From Caulobacter rhizosphaerae (GTDB lineage Bacteria > Pseudomonadota > Alphaproteobacteria > Caulobacterales > Caulobacteraceae): a stretch of DNA of 64,000 nt. A program made the translations under genes and the position numbers. The notes beneath the pieces are model-generated. The model ran no database searches and was not told the DNA's origin. It worked only from the letters and a program-made list of their open reading frames with translations. Below, one piece after another: positions 24,443 to 33,608 of the stretch (positions are counted from its first letter, which is position 1; each line of letters opens with the position of its first letter). Location of the stretch: positions 248,001 through 312,000 of the forward strand of contig NZ_CP048815.1 in NCBI RefSeq assembly GCF_010977555.1. Direction: 5' to 3'.

Positions 24443-26461
24443 TTAGCGGCTACTGGCCGAAGCGGCCGACGCGCGCAAGGCGAAACCTTCAGTGGCTGCG
24501 CCGGCGCCCATTGCGGTCAGGTGCTGGAAGTCGAAATAGTAGAGCCTGTCAGGTGCGCCGTAACGACAGCCTTCCTGCCCGCACAGCCGGGCCTTCGTGT
24601 CCAAGAAGGTCACGCCTGGGCGCCCGTTGGCGACCGAGCGCAGCACGGGCGTCGCCGGATCATCGAAGATCTCGTCGCCATGGGCGGTGAAGACCCCTGG
24701 TGTGCGTGCGAACCAGCGCTGCGCTGCGGCTCTGGCGGGCATCATGTCGCCGACCATGCGACTGTAGGGATCGAAACGGAAGGACGGGACGTCGTCGACC
24801 AGGACCACGCGCCGCCCGGCCGCCGTTAGACGCGCCACCGTATCGTTCAGTGCATCGGCCAGCGGAACGGTCGCGCCCTGGCTGTCGACCAAGGTCATGT
24901 CCGAGGGCCAGTAGCTGGCCAGCACAACGACCTGGATTTCCGGATGGCGCTCGACATAGGTGAAGGTCTCGCGCTGGAAGGCCAGGCACTGCGCCCGGTG
25001 ACCTGGGCGGCCAGGCTCTTCGCGAACGAAGCCCCACAGCGACGGGCACGAGGACTTGGTGATCTGGCCGAAACCGAAGCCGTCGCGCGCCGCCAGCGCC
25101 TTGAAGCCGGGCGCGATCGCGCTGCCGTGGCTGTCGCCCAGCACCAAGACGCGGGGACCCGCGGACGCCGGCAGGCAGGTCGCCGGATCCTGCGGCGATA
25201 CGGCCCCGTAGGGGGCCAGGCAGGGGTCGGCCCGGGCATCGCTGACCGTCCGGGACATTTGCCGCACGGCCGGCGAGAACCGGCCCGGCCAGCCGTCGGC
25301 CAGGAAGAAGAGCAGGGCGGGCAGCGCGATCAGCATCGCGACGGCGCCGTAGCGCATCAGGACGGTCTTCTCCCCAAGGACGCGGCGACGGAAGGGCTGT
25401 TCCACCCACCGCCACGAAGCCGTCGCCGGGACCAGGGACAGCACCAGCAGGGCCAGGGGCGGCAGGCCCTGGCCGTTCGGCGCCAGGATGCGGTTCAGGA
25501 AGAACAGCGGCCAGTGCCACAGGTACCAAGAATAGGAGATCTTGCCGATGAAGACGAAGGGACTCCAAGACAGGACCCGGCGGTTGAACAGGCTGCCGGG
25601 CGTGGCGATCAAGATTGCCGTGGCCAGCGTCGGGATCAGGGCGTACCAGCCGGGAAAGGCGTAGGCGGGCCGGTAGAGCGCCATGGCCGCCGCCAGGGCC
25701 GCGACGGCGGCGACCGCTGAGACGTCGGCGACCGGGCGCGGGATCGTCCAGGCGCTCGCGCGGCGTTCGGACAGCGCCAGAACCGCGCCCAGGCCCAGCT
25801 CCCAGGCGCGGGTCGGCAGCAGGTAGAAGGCCGCCTTCGGATCCAGGTGCGTCAGCGCGATCGAGCCGGCGAATGAGACCAGGGTTCCCAGGACCAGGAT
25901 GGGCATGAACAGCCGCGGCCTGATCCTCAGGCACAGCAGCACTAGAATCGGGAAGACGATGTAGAACTGCTCCTCAACGCCCAGCGACCAGCTCATCAGC
26001 AGCGGTAGGTGGTCGGAGGCGGGGTCGAAATAGCCGCCGGCCGTGTAGAACAGGAGGTTGGAGGCGCCGAAGACGGCCGCGAAGGCCTCCTTGCCCAGTT
26101 CCCGCAGCTCAAGCGGCGTCAGCAGCAAGGCGCCCAGGCCGAACAGGACGGCCAGTAGCGCATAGAGGGCCGGCAGGATGCGCCGCACCCGCCGGGCGTA
26201 GAATTGCGAGAAGCGGAATTCGCCGGCGACGGCCTCGCGGAAGACCTGACCGCCGATCAGGTAGCCGGAGATGACGAAGAACACGTCCACGCCGATGAAG
26301 CCGCCGAGCAGTCCGTGGAAGCCGGCATGGAACACTACCACGGCCAGCACAGCGATCGCGCGCAGACCGTCGATGTCCGGTCTGTAGGCGCCGGTCCAGG
26401 TTGTCGGCGAACCGACAGGCTCGGGGGCGCGGGCGGCGTTAGGCGCGGCTTCCTGGATCAT
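24443..26461 (-). CDS. acyltransferase 3 fused to SGNH domain (OatA/OafA-like)
   Basis: This 672-residue two-domain O-acyltransferase has an N-terminal AT3 membrane domain. Its marks are YRPDIDGLRAIAVLAVVVFH with His45, IGVDVFFVISGYLIGG, FYARRVRRILPALYALL, MSWSLGVEEQFYIVFP and KISYSWYLWHWPLFF. The periplasmic SGNH hydrolase-like domain has GDSHGS at 442-447 (nucleophile Ser) and a C-terminal DFQHLT carrying the Asp/His pair. In this architecture the AT3 domain passes the acyl group across the membrane and the SGNH domain puts it on the glycan. The ATG at 26461 removes 71 arginine-rich residues of an over-long frame. Confidence 0.92.
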   Translation of the reverse strand: MIQEAAPNAARAPEPVGSPTTWTGAYRPDIDGLRAIAVLAVVVFHAGFHGLLGGFIGVDVFFVISGYLIGGQVFREAVAGEFRFSQFYARRVRRILPALYALLAVLFGLGALLLTPLELRELGKEAFAAVFGASNLLFYTAGGYFDPASDHLPLLMSWSLGVEEQFYIVFPILVLLCLRIRPRLFMPILVLGTLVSFAGSIALTHLDPKAAFYLLPTRAWELGLGAVLALSERRASAWTIPRPVADVSAVAAVAALAAAMALYRPAYAFPGWYALIPTLATAILIATPGSLFNRRVLSWSPFVFIGKISYSWYLWHWPLFFLNRILAPNGQGLPPLALLVLSLVPATASWRWVEQPFRRRVLGEKTVLMRYGAVAMLIALPALLFFLADGWPGRFSPAVRQMSRTVSDARADPCLAPYGAVSPQDPATCLPASAGPRVLVLGDSHGSAIAPGFKALAARDGFGFGQITKSSCPSLWGFVREEPGRPGHRAQCLAFQRETFTYVERHPEIQVVVLASYWPSDMTLVDSQGATVPLADALNDTVARLTAAGRRVVLVDDVPSFRFDPYSRMVGDMMPARAAAQRWFARTPGVFTAHGDEIFDDPATPVLRSVANGRPGVTFLDTKARLCGQEGCRYGAPDRLYYFDFQHLTAMGAGAATEGFALRASAASASSR

Positions 26462-26627
26462 GCGGGTCCGGTTGTCTTCGTTCGACCCGCGCAAGGCAAG
26501 GCGTGAAAGGCCCTGCGGCGCGGGCAGACCGCGCTCCGAGCGCGGGCGAAGCGGAAATCGCACGCGGTCGCCCGCCGCTTGAGCGCGACGCCGCCGACGC
26601 GAAGTCCAGCCCGGGCGGCCGCGGTCG

Positions 26628-27698
26628 TCACAGCGACCTGTAGAGCTCGGCGAACCGCTCGGCGCAGGCCGCAACGGAAAAATGCGCTTCGAACCGCCGC
26701 AATCCCGCCTGGCCGTAGGCGGCGCGTCGCTCGGGCGACTGGATCAGGGTGGCCAGGGCCTGGGCCAGTTGCGCCACGTCGTCGGGCTCGACCAGTAGAC
26801 CGGTCTCGCCGTCAAGGACCTGCTGGGGAATGCCGCCGATCCGGGTGGACACGACGGGAAGCCCCCGGGCCATGGCTTCCAAGATCGCCACGGGCTGGTT
26901 CTCGGCGCGGGAGGGTAGGACCAGCAGGTCGGCGCCCCGTAGCACTTTGTCGGCGCCCGCCTCGTCCACCCAGCCTGGAAAGTCGATCCGGTCGAGCACG
27001 CCCGCGCGCTCGGCATGAGCGCGGGCCGTCTCCAGGTCGCCGTTGCCGCCGATCGTGACGGCGAAGTCCAGGCCGTCGGCCTTGAGCTGGGCCAGGGCGT
27101 CGATTAGGACGTCCACGCCCTTGCGATGGCCCACCTCGCCCAGGAAGGCGATCGCCGGAACAGCGTTGGGCGCCCGCGCGACGGCGGGGGCGGCTGGCAC
27201 GCCGTTGGGGATCTCGACCACCTTGGCCAGCGGCAGCCGCAGCTCGGTCAGCATGAACCGTTTCCAGTGGTCGCCCAGGGCCACGACCGCGTCGGCCCGG
27301 GCGAAAAACGCCCGCACGGCGGCCTGATGCTTGACCGTCAGGTCAGCGTAGAACTCGTCATAGCCGCTGCCGTGGAGGTGCAGGACCGTCCGCATGCCCA
27401 GCGCCTTGGCCACGGCCTGGTAGAGCTGCTTGCGCAAGGTCGATCCGCGCGGCGCGACGTTGAGGTGCGCCACGTCGATGCGTCCGATCCCGCATTGCAG
27501 CGCGAAGGCGGCCAGGGCGAACGGGGCGGTGAGGTGCTTGAGCACAGCGTTGTCGCTGTAGCGCGAGCGATAGACGTGCGTCTCGATATCGGGGATGTGC
27601 GCCTGGATATGGCGCGTTAGATAGGCCGTCACGCGCACAATCCCGCCGCGGCCCGAAAGGCCTTCGGGAATGACGATCGCAACTCGTTTCTTTTTCAC
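26628..27698 (-). CDS. GT4 family glycosyltransferase
   Basis: This 356-residue GT-B retaining enzyme begins KKKRVAIVIPEGLSGRGGIVRVTAYLTRHI with a glycine-rich acceptor loop. VLHLHGSGYDEFY lies near 125. The donor site has VVEIPNGV, IAFLGEVGHRKGVDVLIDALAQL, and the signature LLVLPSRAENQPVAILEAMARGLPVVSTRIGGIPQQVLDGETGLLVEPDDV, including the E-x7-E motif. It resembles EPS or O-antigen mannosyl/glucosyl transferases. It lies 60 bases downstream of an AT3 gene and 166 bases upstream of the SGNH acyltransferase, all on the minus strand. Confidence 0.93.
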   Translation of the reverse strand: MKKKRVAIVIPEGLSGRGGIVRVTAYLTRHIQAHIPDIETHVYRSRYSDNAVLKHLTAPFALAAFALQCGIGRIDVAHLNVAPRGSTLRKQLYQAVAKALGMRTVLHLHGSGYDEFYADLTVKHQAAVRAFFARADAVVALGDHWKRFMLTELRLPLAKVVEIPNGVPAAPAVARAPNAVPAIAFLGEVGHRKGVDVLIDALAQLKADGLDFAVTIGGNGDLETARAHAERAGVLDRIDFPGWVDEAGADKVLRGADLLVLPSRAENQPVAILEAMARGLPVVSTRIGGIPQQVLDGETGLLVEPDDVAQLAQALATLIQSPERRAAYGQAGLRRFEAHFSVAACAERFAELYRSL

Positions 27699-27758
27699 CG
27701 GGGCGTCCGTGCTTTGGCCGGGTCGTGTCTTCGGCGGAGGGGGGCGTCAGCAGCTGAC

Positions 27759-28931
27759 CTATCGCTGGCTTTGCCCGGGCGGCCGCGGGGTCGTCAAGGA
27801 CAAGCCTGCGTTCGGGGCCGGAGCGAGCGCCAGCGCCGCCTCCGCCGTCACGGTTGGAGGCTCGCTCCTGCGGCCCAACGTGGACAGGCGCCTGAGCAGC
27901 CACTTCTCGACGGTCAAATGGATGACCAGGGCCGTCGCCACCGCCACGAGCGCAAGGATCACGAACATCGCTTCGGCTGACAGGGGCAGGCGCTTGAGAA
28001 GGCGCAGGGCCAGGGAAGCCAGCGGCTGGTGGATTAGATAGAGAACGTAGGACGACCCGCCGGCCGCCTTCCAGAAGCCGGGCGCGGGCATGGTCCAGGT
28101 GGCCTCCAGCCGCACCAGGCCGCTAATCAGCGCCGCCGCGCCCAGCAACAGCCCGATCATGCCGAACGGACCTAGGATGTCGACATCGTGCGATGCGCTC
28201 CGGCCGAAGGTCCACTCGATCGCGCAAAGCAAAGCCAGGAGGCCGCCGCCCAGGCCGATCAGCGGCCAGGGCCGCGAGCCGCTGGACACGTTGACGGTGG
28301 CCGCCACGATCATGCCCAGGCCGAAGCCCAGGTTCAGTGTGCTGGCGACCACCGACCAGGATCCCATCCAAGGCACGGTGTCGACCCCGGCGGCCAGGGC
28401 GTAGAGCCCAGCGACCATGCTGATCGCGATCCAGACGCCGATCGCCCAGAACGCCTTGGGTCCGAACCACAGGGCCAGGGCGAACAGGGCGTAGAACACC
28501 ATCTCGTGTCGCAGCGTCCAGGAAATCGACAGAATGGCGTCGGCGTGGGGCAGCAGCAGCAGGTCGGCGGCCACGCCCAGCGGCGTCAGTTCGCGCTGAC
28601 CGGCCATCGACGGGCTGACCAAAAAGGCCAGCAGCATGGCCACGGAGATGGCCAGGAACATCGGAAACAGGCGCACCGCCCGTTTGACGACAAACCGGCC
28701 CACCGCGCCGGCCTGTCCCAAATCGGCGCGGTGGACGTGATAGATGATGAAGCCGCTCAGCACGAAGAAGTAGGGGACGCCGACATGTCCAGGCCGAAAG
28801 ATGTCGCCAAAGACCGTCACGCCGCGAAAGTTGGCGATCACGCCAGTGTAGTGGAAAAGCATGACGCCCAGAGCGGCGAAAAAGCGCCCAGCCTCCAGGG
28901 AAATCAATTTGTTGCCGTCGGAGCGCGCCAT
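27759..28931 (-). CDS. acyltransferase 3 family membrane protein
   Basis: This 390-residue AT3 O-acyltransferase has marks ISLEAGRFFAALGVMLFHYTGVI (His at about 27), VGVPYFFVLSGFIIYHVH, FVVKRAVRLFPMFLAI, SISWTLRHEMVFYALFAL and SSYVLYLIHQPLASLALRLL. About ten membrane segments are visible. The C-terminal 30 residues are cytoplasmic and Ala/Pro-rich. It probably acetylates an EPS sugar. It is the first gene of the minus-strand run 28931-22891. A 165-bp divergent region separates it from the polysaccharide lyase gene. Confidence 0.91.
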   Translation of the reverse strand: MARSDGNKLISLEAGRFFAALGVMLFHYTGVIANFRGVTVFGDIFRPGHVGVPYFFVLSGFIIYHVHRADLGQAGAVGRFVVKRAVRLFPMFLAISVAMLLAFLVSPSMAGQRELTPLGVAADLLLLPHADAILSISWTLRHEMVFYALFALALWFGPKAFWAIGVWIAISMVAGLYALAAGVDTVPWMGSWSVVASTLNLGFGLGMIVAATVNVSSGSRPWPLIGLGGGLLALLCAIEWTFGRSASHDVDILGPFGMIGLLLGAAALISGLVRLEATWTMPAPGFWKAAGGSSYVLYLIHQPLASLALRLLKRLPLSAEAMFVILALVAVATALVIHLTVEKWLLRRLSTLGRRSEPPTVTAEAALALAPAPNAGLSLTTPRPPGQSQR

Positions 28932-29096
28932 GATAGGTCTCTAATCCCTCATCCAAGCTTGGCAGTTATTGCCCGATCAGCCGGCGACGCTCTTTTTTGA
29001 GATCGTATATGGTAAAGTCGTGCGTTGTCGCGGTTAGCGCCGGGTTAGACGAAGTTCCGATAGGGACAATTCACGCTCATTTTCAGGCGAGGCCCC

Positions 29097-29933
29097 ATGT
29101 CCGACTTCAAGACTCATGCCGCCGAACCCAAGCGGCGACGCCGATGGATCGCAGGGATTTTGGGGGGGAGCTTGGCTCTGGGCTCGATTGTCGGGGCCGC
29201 GGCGATGTCCACGCAGGAAGGACGGGAGGTCGTCGTCGAGGCGGCCGACGCGCTCAAGTCGGTGCCGCGTCACCTGCGCACCGAAAGCAATCCGGAACTG
29301 ATCCGCGCCGAGAACCCGCGCTTTCAGGTGCAGAACGCCGGGCAGCCCTGGAACTATGTCGTCAAGGGCTCATCGGCGCGCTTCGAAGTTCGCCCAGGCG
29401 ACAGCCTGCCAGGCGACGGCAAGATCAAGGAACGTTCCGAGATCGCCACCTCCCTGCGGATGAAGCGGGACAGACCCTACGAGATCAACTTCAACCTGAT
29501 GATCGAGCCCGGCCCGCCGAACACGGCCAGTTGGATGACCCTCAGCCAGATCCAGTCCACGCCCGATCCGGGCGAGCCGGGGCACAGTCCGCCGTTCGCG
29601 ATCGAGATGGTCGGCGAGCGCATGCGGATCATCACCCGCGACGATCCCAATCGCCTCGCCAGCCGCGAGACCACCACCTACCACGCCCACTACACCGATG
29701 AGCGGCCGATCAAGCGCGGCCACTGGTACCGGATGCGCATCCGGGTGAAGTTCGGACCGTCCGGCGACGGCTTCCTGCAAGTCTTCCGCGACGGCCGTCG
29801 ACTGGTCGACTATCAAGGCCCCCTGGGCTTTGAGGACATCGTCGGTCCATACTGGAAGGAAGGCGTCTACAGGGCTTCGGCCAGGGAGCCTTTCGCCGCC
29901 AATTTCAAGAACCTGAGCATCAAGCCGCGCTAG
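29097..29933 (+). CDS. heparin lyase I-like polysaccharide lyase, membrane-anchored
   Basis: This 278-residue protein matches the Polysacc_lyase family (PF14099), beta-jelly-roll lyases related to heparin lyase I, PL13 and PL20. Visible marks are FEVRPGDS, KERSEIA, PYEINFNLMIEP, WHYRMRI-type sequence HWYRMRIRVKFGPSGDGFLQVFRDGRRLVDYQGP and the C-terminal GPYWKEGVYRA. The N-terminus is basic (PKRRRRW) followed by WIAGILGGSLALGSIVGAAAMS, which could be a signal anchor or an uncleaved signal. It would act in the periplasm. The location in the EPS locus suggests it cleaves uronic-acid-containing EPS, to release, trim or clear it. GAGG precedes the ATG. Confidence 0.82.
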   Translation: MSDFKTHAAEPKRRRRWIAGILGGSLALGSIVGAAAMSTQEGREVVVEAADALKSVPRHLRTESNPELIRAENPRFQVQNAGQPWNYVVKGSSARFEVRPGDSLPGDGKIKERSEIATSLRMKRDRPYEINFNLMIEPGPPNTASWMTLSQIQSTPDPGEPGHSPPFAIEMVGERMRIITRDDPNRLASRETTTYHAHYTDERPIKRGHWYRMRIRVKFGPSGDGFLQVFRDGRRLVDYQGPLGFEDIVGPYWKEGVYRASAREPFAANFKNLSIKPR

Positions 29934-29974
29934 GCGCGCCCGGCGGGGGCGGGGGGCGTCGCATCGAAGACGAG

Positions 29975-31048
29975 GTGGAAGGCCGAAATGACGGTGAACT
30001 TCGCGTGACGCAAAGCCAAGCCAATCCCCGGGCCGCCGTGATCATCCTCAATTGGCGGGCGGCCGCCGACACCGTCCAGTGCGCGTTGAGCGCTGCGGCA
30101 TTGGACCACGAGAACTTGGACATCATCGTCTGCGACAACGCTTCGGGCGATGGTTCCTTCGAGGCGATCGGGGCAAGCCTGGCCGAGCAACTCCCTACGA
30201 TCAACCAGCACCGCGTCGCTCGCGGCATGCGACCTTTCGTCCAAGGGGCGCTTGAGGCCTCGACCCTGGCCACGCCTCCGCACGTTGACGATGCGAGTCG
30301 CCGACTGTGGGTGGTCCAGACCGGCCGCAACGGCGGCTATGCTGCAGGCAACAATGTCGGCGCCCGCCTGGCCCTGGCCGAACCCGACGTGGAGTACGTA
30401 TGGATCCTGAACAACGACACCCGGGTTGAACCAGACGCCATGACCAGGCTGCTGGAGCGCATGGCCCAGGACCCGGCCATCGGCATCTGCGGCGCCAAGG
30501 TGGTCTATCTTGAGAACCCCGATCGCGTGCAGTCGCTGGGCGGCGGCCGGTTCCTGCGCGGCCGGGCCCGCTGCGAACTGATCGGCATGGGCTCGTCCGC
30601 CCAGACGCCAGTCGACGCCGGCGCGGTCGAGGCGACGCTCAGCTACGTCAATGGCGCGGCGGCTCTGGTCCGGCGAACCCTGATCGAGACCGTCGGCTAT
30701 ATGGACGAGGGCTACTTCCTCTATTGGGAGGAGATTGACTGGGCGGTCCGAGCCGCGGGCCGATTCCGGCTGGGCTATTGCGACGCGGCCAAGGTCTATC
30801 ACCGGGTCGGCATGTCGATCGGCACCAGCGATGATGGGCAGTCTTCGATGCTCTCGGAATTTTACCTGACGCGCAGCAAGTTCCGCTTCCTGCGCCGCCA
30901 CCATCCCGGACTCCTGCTCCTGGCCCTGCCTAACCTCGGCCGCGCGGTCGTTCGCGAGCTCCTCGCCGGCCGACCAGCCCGTGCACGCAACCTGCTCGTC
31001 GCCGCCGTGGGCGGCCGCTTGCAGCCAAGCGCCGCCGCGCGGGCCTGA
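29975..31048 (+). CDS. GT2 family glycosyltransferase (rhamnosyltransferase-like)
   Basis: This inverting GT-A enzyme of about 357 residues has AAVIILNWRAAADTVQCALSA, DIIVCDNASGDGS, NGGYAAGNNVGARLAL and the metal-binding WILNNDTRVEPDAM (D-x-D type). The acceptor region has SYVNGAAALVRRTLIETVGYMDEGYFLYWEEIDWAVRA, with the E-D/E-x-D-W motif. The pattern is closest to WbbL/RfbF-type rhamnosyl or GlcNAc transferases. Starts are uncertain: GTG 29975 gives the longest form, and GTG 30005 would remove ten residues. It follows the lyase gene by 41 bases on the same strand and ends 11 bases before the convergent flippase gene. Confidence 0.9.
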   Translation: MEGRNDGELRVTQSQANPRAAVIILNWRAAADTVQCALSAAALDHENLDIIVCDNASGDGSFEAIGASLAEQLPTINQHRVARGMRPFVQGALEASTLATPPHVDDASRRLWVVQTGRNGGYAAGNNVGARLALAEPDVEYVWILNNDTRVEPDAMTRLLERMAQDPAIGICGAKVVYLENPDRVQSLGGGRFLRGRARCELIGMGSSAQTPVDAGAVEATLSYVNGAAALVRRTLIETVGYMDEGYFLYWEEIDWAVRAAGRFRLGYCDAAKVYHRVGMSIGTSDDGQSSMLSEFYLTRSKFRFLRRHHPGLLLLALPNLGRAVVRELLAGRPARARNLLVAAVGGRLQPSAAARA

Positions 31049-31059
31049 CGTCGAGATCC

Positions 31060-32499
31060 CTACCCAGGCTTGAACCGCTTAAGGAGGCGGCTGGCTTCTT
31101 GGACGAGGGGGTGACGGCAAAGGATCAGAGCGACCGCCCAGAAGGCCATCCCGAGCACCACTGAGATCGCCACCTGCCAAAGGGGTACAGCCGGATCGCC
31201 GTGCACCGCCAGCATCAGGCCGCCGGCCGGCGCGATCGCCGCGAGGGCCAGCAGTAGAGACCGGCCATAGATCGGGATGACGTCGGCGGTCGTGGTGTCC
31301 GTCAGCCGGGCCAGCGGCGGGCGGTACAGGATGATCGCGGTGGCCGCGTCGACGATCCGGGCGGCGGCGGCCCCTAGCACGCCCCCCGCCATCGCTCCGC
31401 CGGTGAAATAGGCCAGGCTAAGTCCCGCCCGGCGATACTCGATGTTCACCTGGAGCTTGGTCTCGTCACGGATGACGAAGACCTCCCAGGTCATGGTCAC
31501 GCAGGTGAGCAGGACCCCGGCCAAGGCGAGCAGGGAGAGCAGGGGCGCGGCGCCTGCCCATTTGGGACCGTAGAGCAGGTGCACCAGCGGTCCGGAGAGC
31601 ACCGCCACGCCGGCGAACACCGGCCAGAGCAGCGCGGTCATATTAGCCAGGATGCCCAGATAGGCCTCGCGAAGCGAGCCCGCCTTGCGTTGCTGCTCGG
31701 CGAGATCGGCGAAGACGACCTTGGTGAAAACCGTATGGATGTTGTCCCACAGGACGCTGTGCAGCGTGCCGGCCCGGGAGAACAGGCCCAAGGCGCCAAG
31801 GCCCAGCAGACGTCCCAGGATCAGTTCGCCCAGCCGGGTCGACAGCGTGTTGACCCCGCCGATCGCCATCATGCGCAGGCCAAAGGTCACTACCTTACGC
31901 CAGCGCGCCAGGCTGAGCCGCAAAGCGATGTGCTGGTGACCAAAGACGTTGACGATCACCACGGCGGCGACCGCTCCAGCCAGATTGCCCCACGCCATGC
32001 TCATATAGCTGTGGCCCGCCAGAACCCCGAGGATTGTGACGCCGGACGCCACCGTCGCCTTGCTGGCTGAGACGATCGCGATTTTGGAGAACTGCAAGTC
32101 TCGCTGCAGCAGACCTGAAGGGCGCAGTTCGAAGATGCTGACCAGCGGGGCGACGGCGATCAGGGCCATGACCGATCCGACGCCCGGCTCGGCATAGATG
32201 CGGGCCGCCACGAAGCTGGCCAGGAAGACCAGCAGCGCCAGCAGCCCGTTCAGCGCGGCGTTGATCGTGAACGCCGTGTCGATCAAGGCTTCGTCGAGTT
32301 CCGTCTCGCGAACCAGAAGGCTGAGCAAGCCAAACGTCTGGAGCGTGGCCAGAAGGCCGTTGGTTGAAAGGGCCACGGCATAGACGCCCACCTCGTAGGG
32401 CGACAGCAGCCGAGTGACCACGACCTGGGTGCCAAACTGCAGGCCGAAAAACAGCACCTGCGCCCCGGCGCTCCAAACCAGGTTGCGCCTAATGGACAT
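31060..32499 (-). CDS. Wzx-like oligosaccharide flippase (MOP superfamily)
   Basis: This 479-residue polytopic protein of the polysaccharide_synt family has about 12-14 membrane segments. It begins MSIRRNLVWSAGAQVLFFGLQFGTQVVVTRLLSPYEVG. The conserved LLSP.E.G motif after the first segment is the usual family mark. It would flip undecaprenyl-linked EPS repeat units to the periplasmic face. It is the last gene of a minus-strand run starting at 38484, separated from the upstream GT2 by 92 bases. A second, different flippase is encoded in the same run. Confidence 0.9.
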   Translation of the reverse strand: MSIRRNLVWSAGAQVLFFGLQFGTQVVVTRLLSPYEVGVYAVALSTNGLLATLQTFGLLSLLVRETELDEALIDTAFTINAALNGLLALLVFLASFVAARIYAEPGVGSVMALIAVAPLVSIFELRPSGLLQRDLQFSKIAIVSASKATVASGVTILGVLAGHSYMSMAWGNLAGAVAAVVIVNVFGHQHIALRLSLARWRKVVTFGLRMMAIGGVNTLSTRLGELILGRLLGLGALGLFSRAGTLHSVLWDNIHTVFTKVVFADLAEQQRKAGSLREAYLGILANMTALLWPVFAGVAVLSGPLVHLLYGPKWAGAAPLLSLLALAGVLLTCVTMTWEVFVIRDETKLQVNIEYRRAGLSLAYFTGGAMAGGVLGAAAARIVDAATAIILYRPPLARLTDTTTADVIPIYGRSLLLALAAIAPAGGLMLAVHGDPAVPLWQVAISVVLGMAFWAVALILCRHPLVQEASRLLKRFKPG

Positions 32500-32591
32500 G
32501 GCGCGGATGCTCTGGATGTGGAACGGGGGGGAATTTGGTCGCCGGCGGGCTGATGGAACGAGCTCGCCGAGTTGAAGCTGGCGAGACCTTG

Positions 32592-33608
32592 CTAATCATG
32601 CGGGCGAGCGAACGTGGACAGGGTGACCGCCTGGAGGGGACGCGTGGGTGCGACCCGTCGCCGGCAGAAGCCAATGATCAGGCCGAAGGCGGCGACGTTC
32701 CAAGAGACCAGGGAATAGAGGCCCAAGCTGAGCGAGCCGCGTCGCCAGATCAGCAGCACCAGCGGAGCCAGCAGTAAGATCGCGAACAGAGCCAGCCTCG
32801 TGATCGCTGGAAGGGGCCAAGCCAGGGTCGCGACGAGCAGGGCCCACCAGGCCATGACCGCCACGCCGTTACGAAGGTGGCTCAGCCGACCTAGTACGAT
32901 CGGCAGATGCGGCCGGCCCAGCGAGCCGCGCAGGACTTCACCCGAGGCGCCCGCATAGCCCGACTTCAGGCGGCGCCACAGCATCCTGTAACCTTCGGTC
33001 TGGTGGCCGTAGTGCTCCACGGCCAGATGATCGATCTTGGCCAGTTTCCACCCGCGGCTGGTGAGCCGTGCGGCCAGGTCGAATTCTTCGAAGGCGCGCA
33101 GATTGCGGTCGGCGAAATAGCCGACATCGCGGATGGCTGAAACCCGATACAATCCGCCGCCGTCCAGGCGGTCGACCAGACCCGGCCGCCAGTTGCGGTC
33201 GCTGTTCACGGTCATCGCCCGGATCTTGAAATCGTGGCCCTCGGTGTTCATTTCACGGACCCGGCCGCCCACCGCCGCCAGCTCCGGCGAGGCCTCCAGA
33301 TGAGCGATCGCGGCCGGCAGGAAGTCCGGGTGGAGCACCATGTCGCCGTCCATGAGGTAGAAATAGTCGCCGTCGGCCTGCTGAAACGCCAGTTGCGCGC
33401 CCGCGCCGCAGGAGCGTTGGGAAGGATCGGCCAGCTGCACGACCCGTACCGGCAAGGCCGAGGCGATCTCCACTGTTCGGTCCGTCGATCCGGAATCCGC
33501 CAGAACCACCTCGCCCCCGAAGGGCTCGGCCGCGCGCAGGGCGCTCGTCAGGGTTTCGGCTATGCGCTGCTCCTCGTTCAACGCCTTGACGCCAATGGTC
33601 AGTTTCAT
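32592..33608 (-). CDS. GT2 family glycosyltransferase with C-terminal membrane segments
   Basis: This 338-residue GT-A enzyme begins MKLTIGVKALNEEQRIAETLTSALRAAEPFGGEVVLADSGSTDRTVEIA. The nucleotide-binding DSGSTD and the DGDMVLHPDFL motif are at about 37-42 and 90. A later YRVSAIRDVGYFADRNLRAFEEFDLAARLTSRG matches the E-x-D catalytic region. The C-terminal 80 residues hold two or three hydrophobic segments (VMAWWALLVATLAWPLPAI and following). They would hold it at the inner membrane. Its ATG overlaps the stop of the upstream flippase gene by four bases, so translation is coupled. Confidence 0.9.
   Translation of the reverse strand: MKLTIGVKALNEEQRIAETLTSALRAAEPFGGEVVLADSGSTDRTVEIASALPVRVVQLADPSQRSCGAGAQLAFQQADGDYFYLMDGDMVLHPDFLPAAIAHLEASPELAAVGGRVREMNTEGHDFKIRAMTVNSDRNWRPGLVDRLDGGGLYRVSAIRDVGYFADRNLRAFEEFDLAARLTSRGWKLAKIDHLAVEHYGHQTEGYRMLWRRLKSGYAGASGEVLRGSLGRPHLPIVLGRLSHLRNGVAVMAWWALLVATLAWPLPAITRLALFAILLLAPLVLLIWRRGSLSLGLYSLVSWNVAAFGLIIGFCRRRVAPTRPLQAVTLSTFARPHD

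Noticed and set aside
27759..28931. Possible phase-variable repeat or mobile-element scar among the acyltransferase genes
   Set aside because: I saw no homopolymer tract, tandem repeat or terminal inverted repeat in or around these genes.
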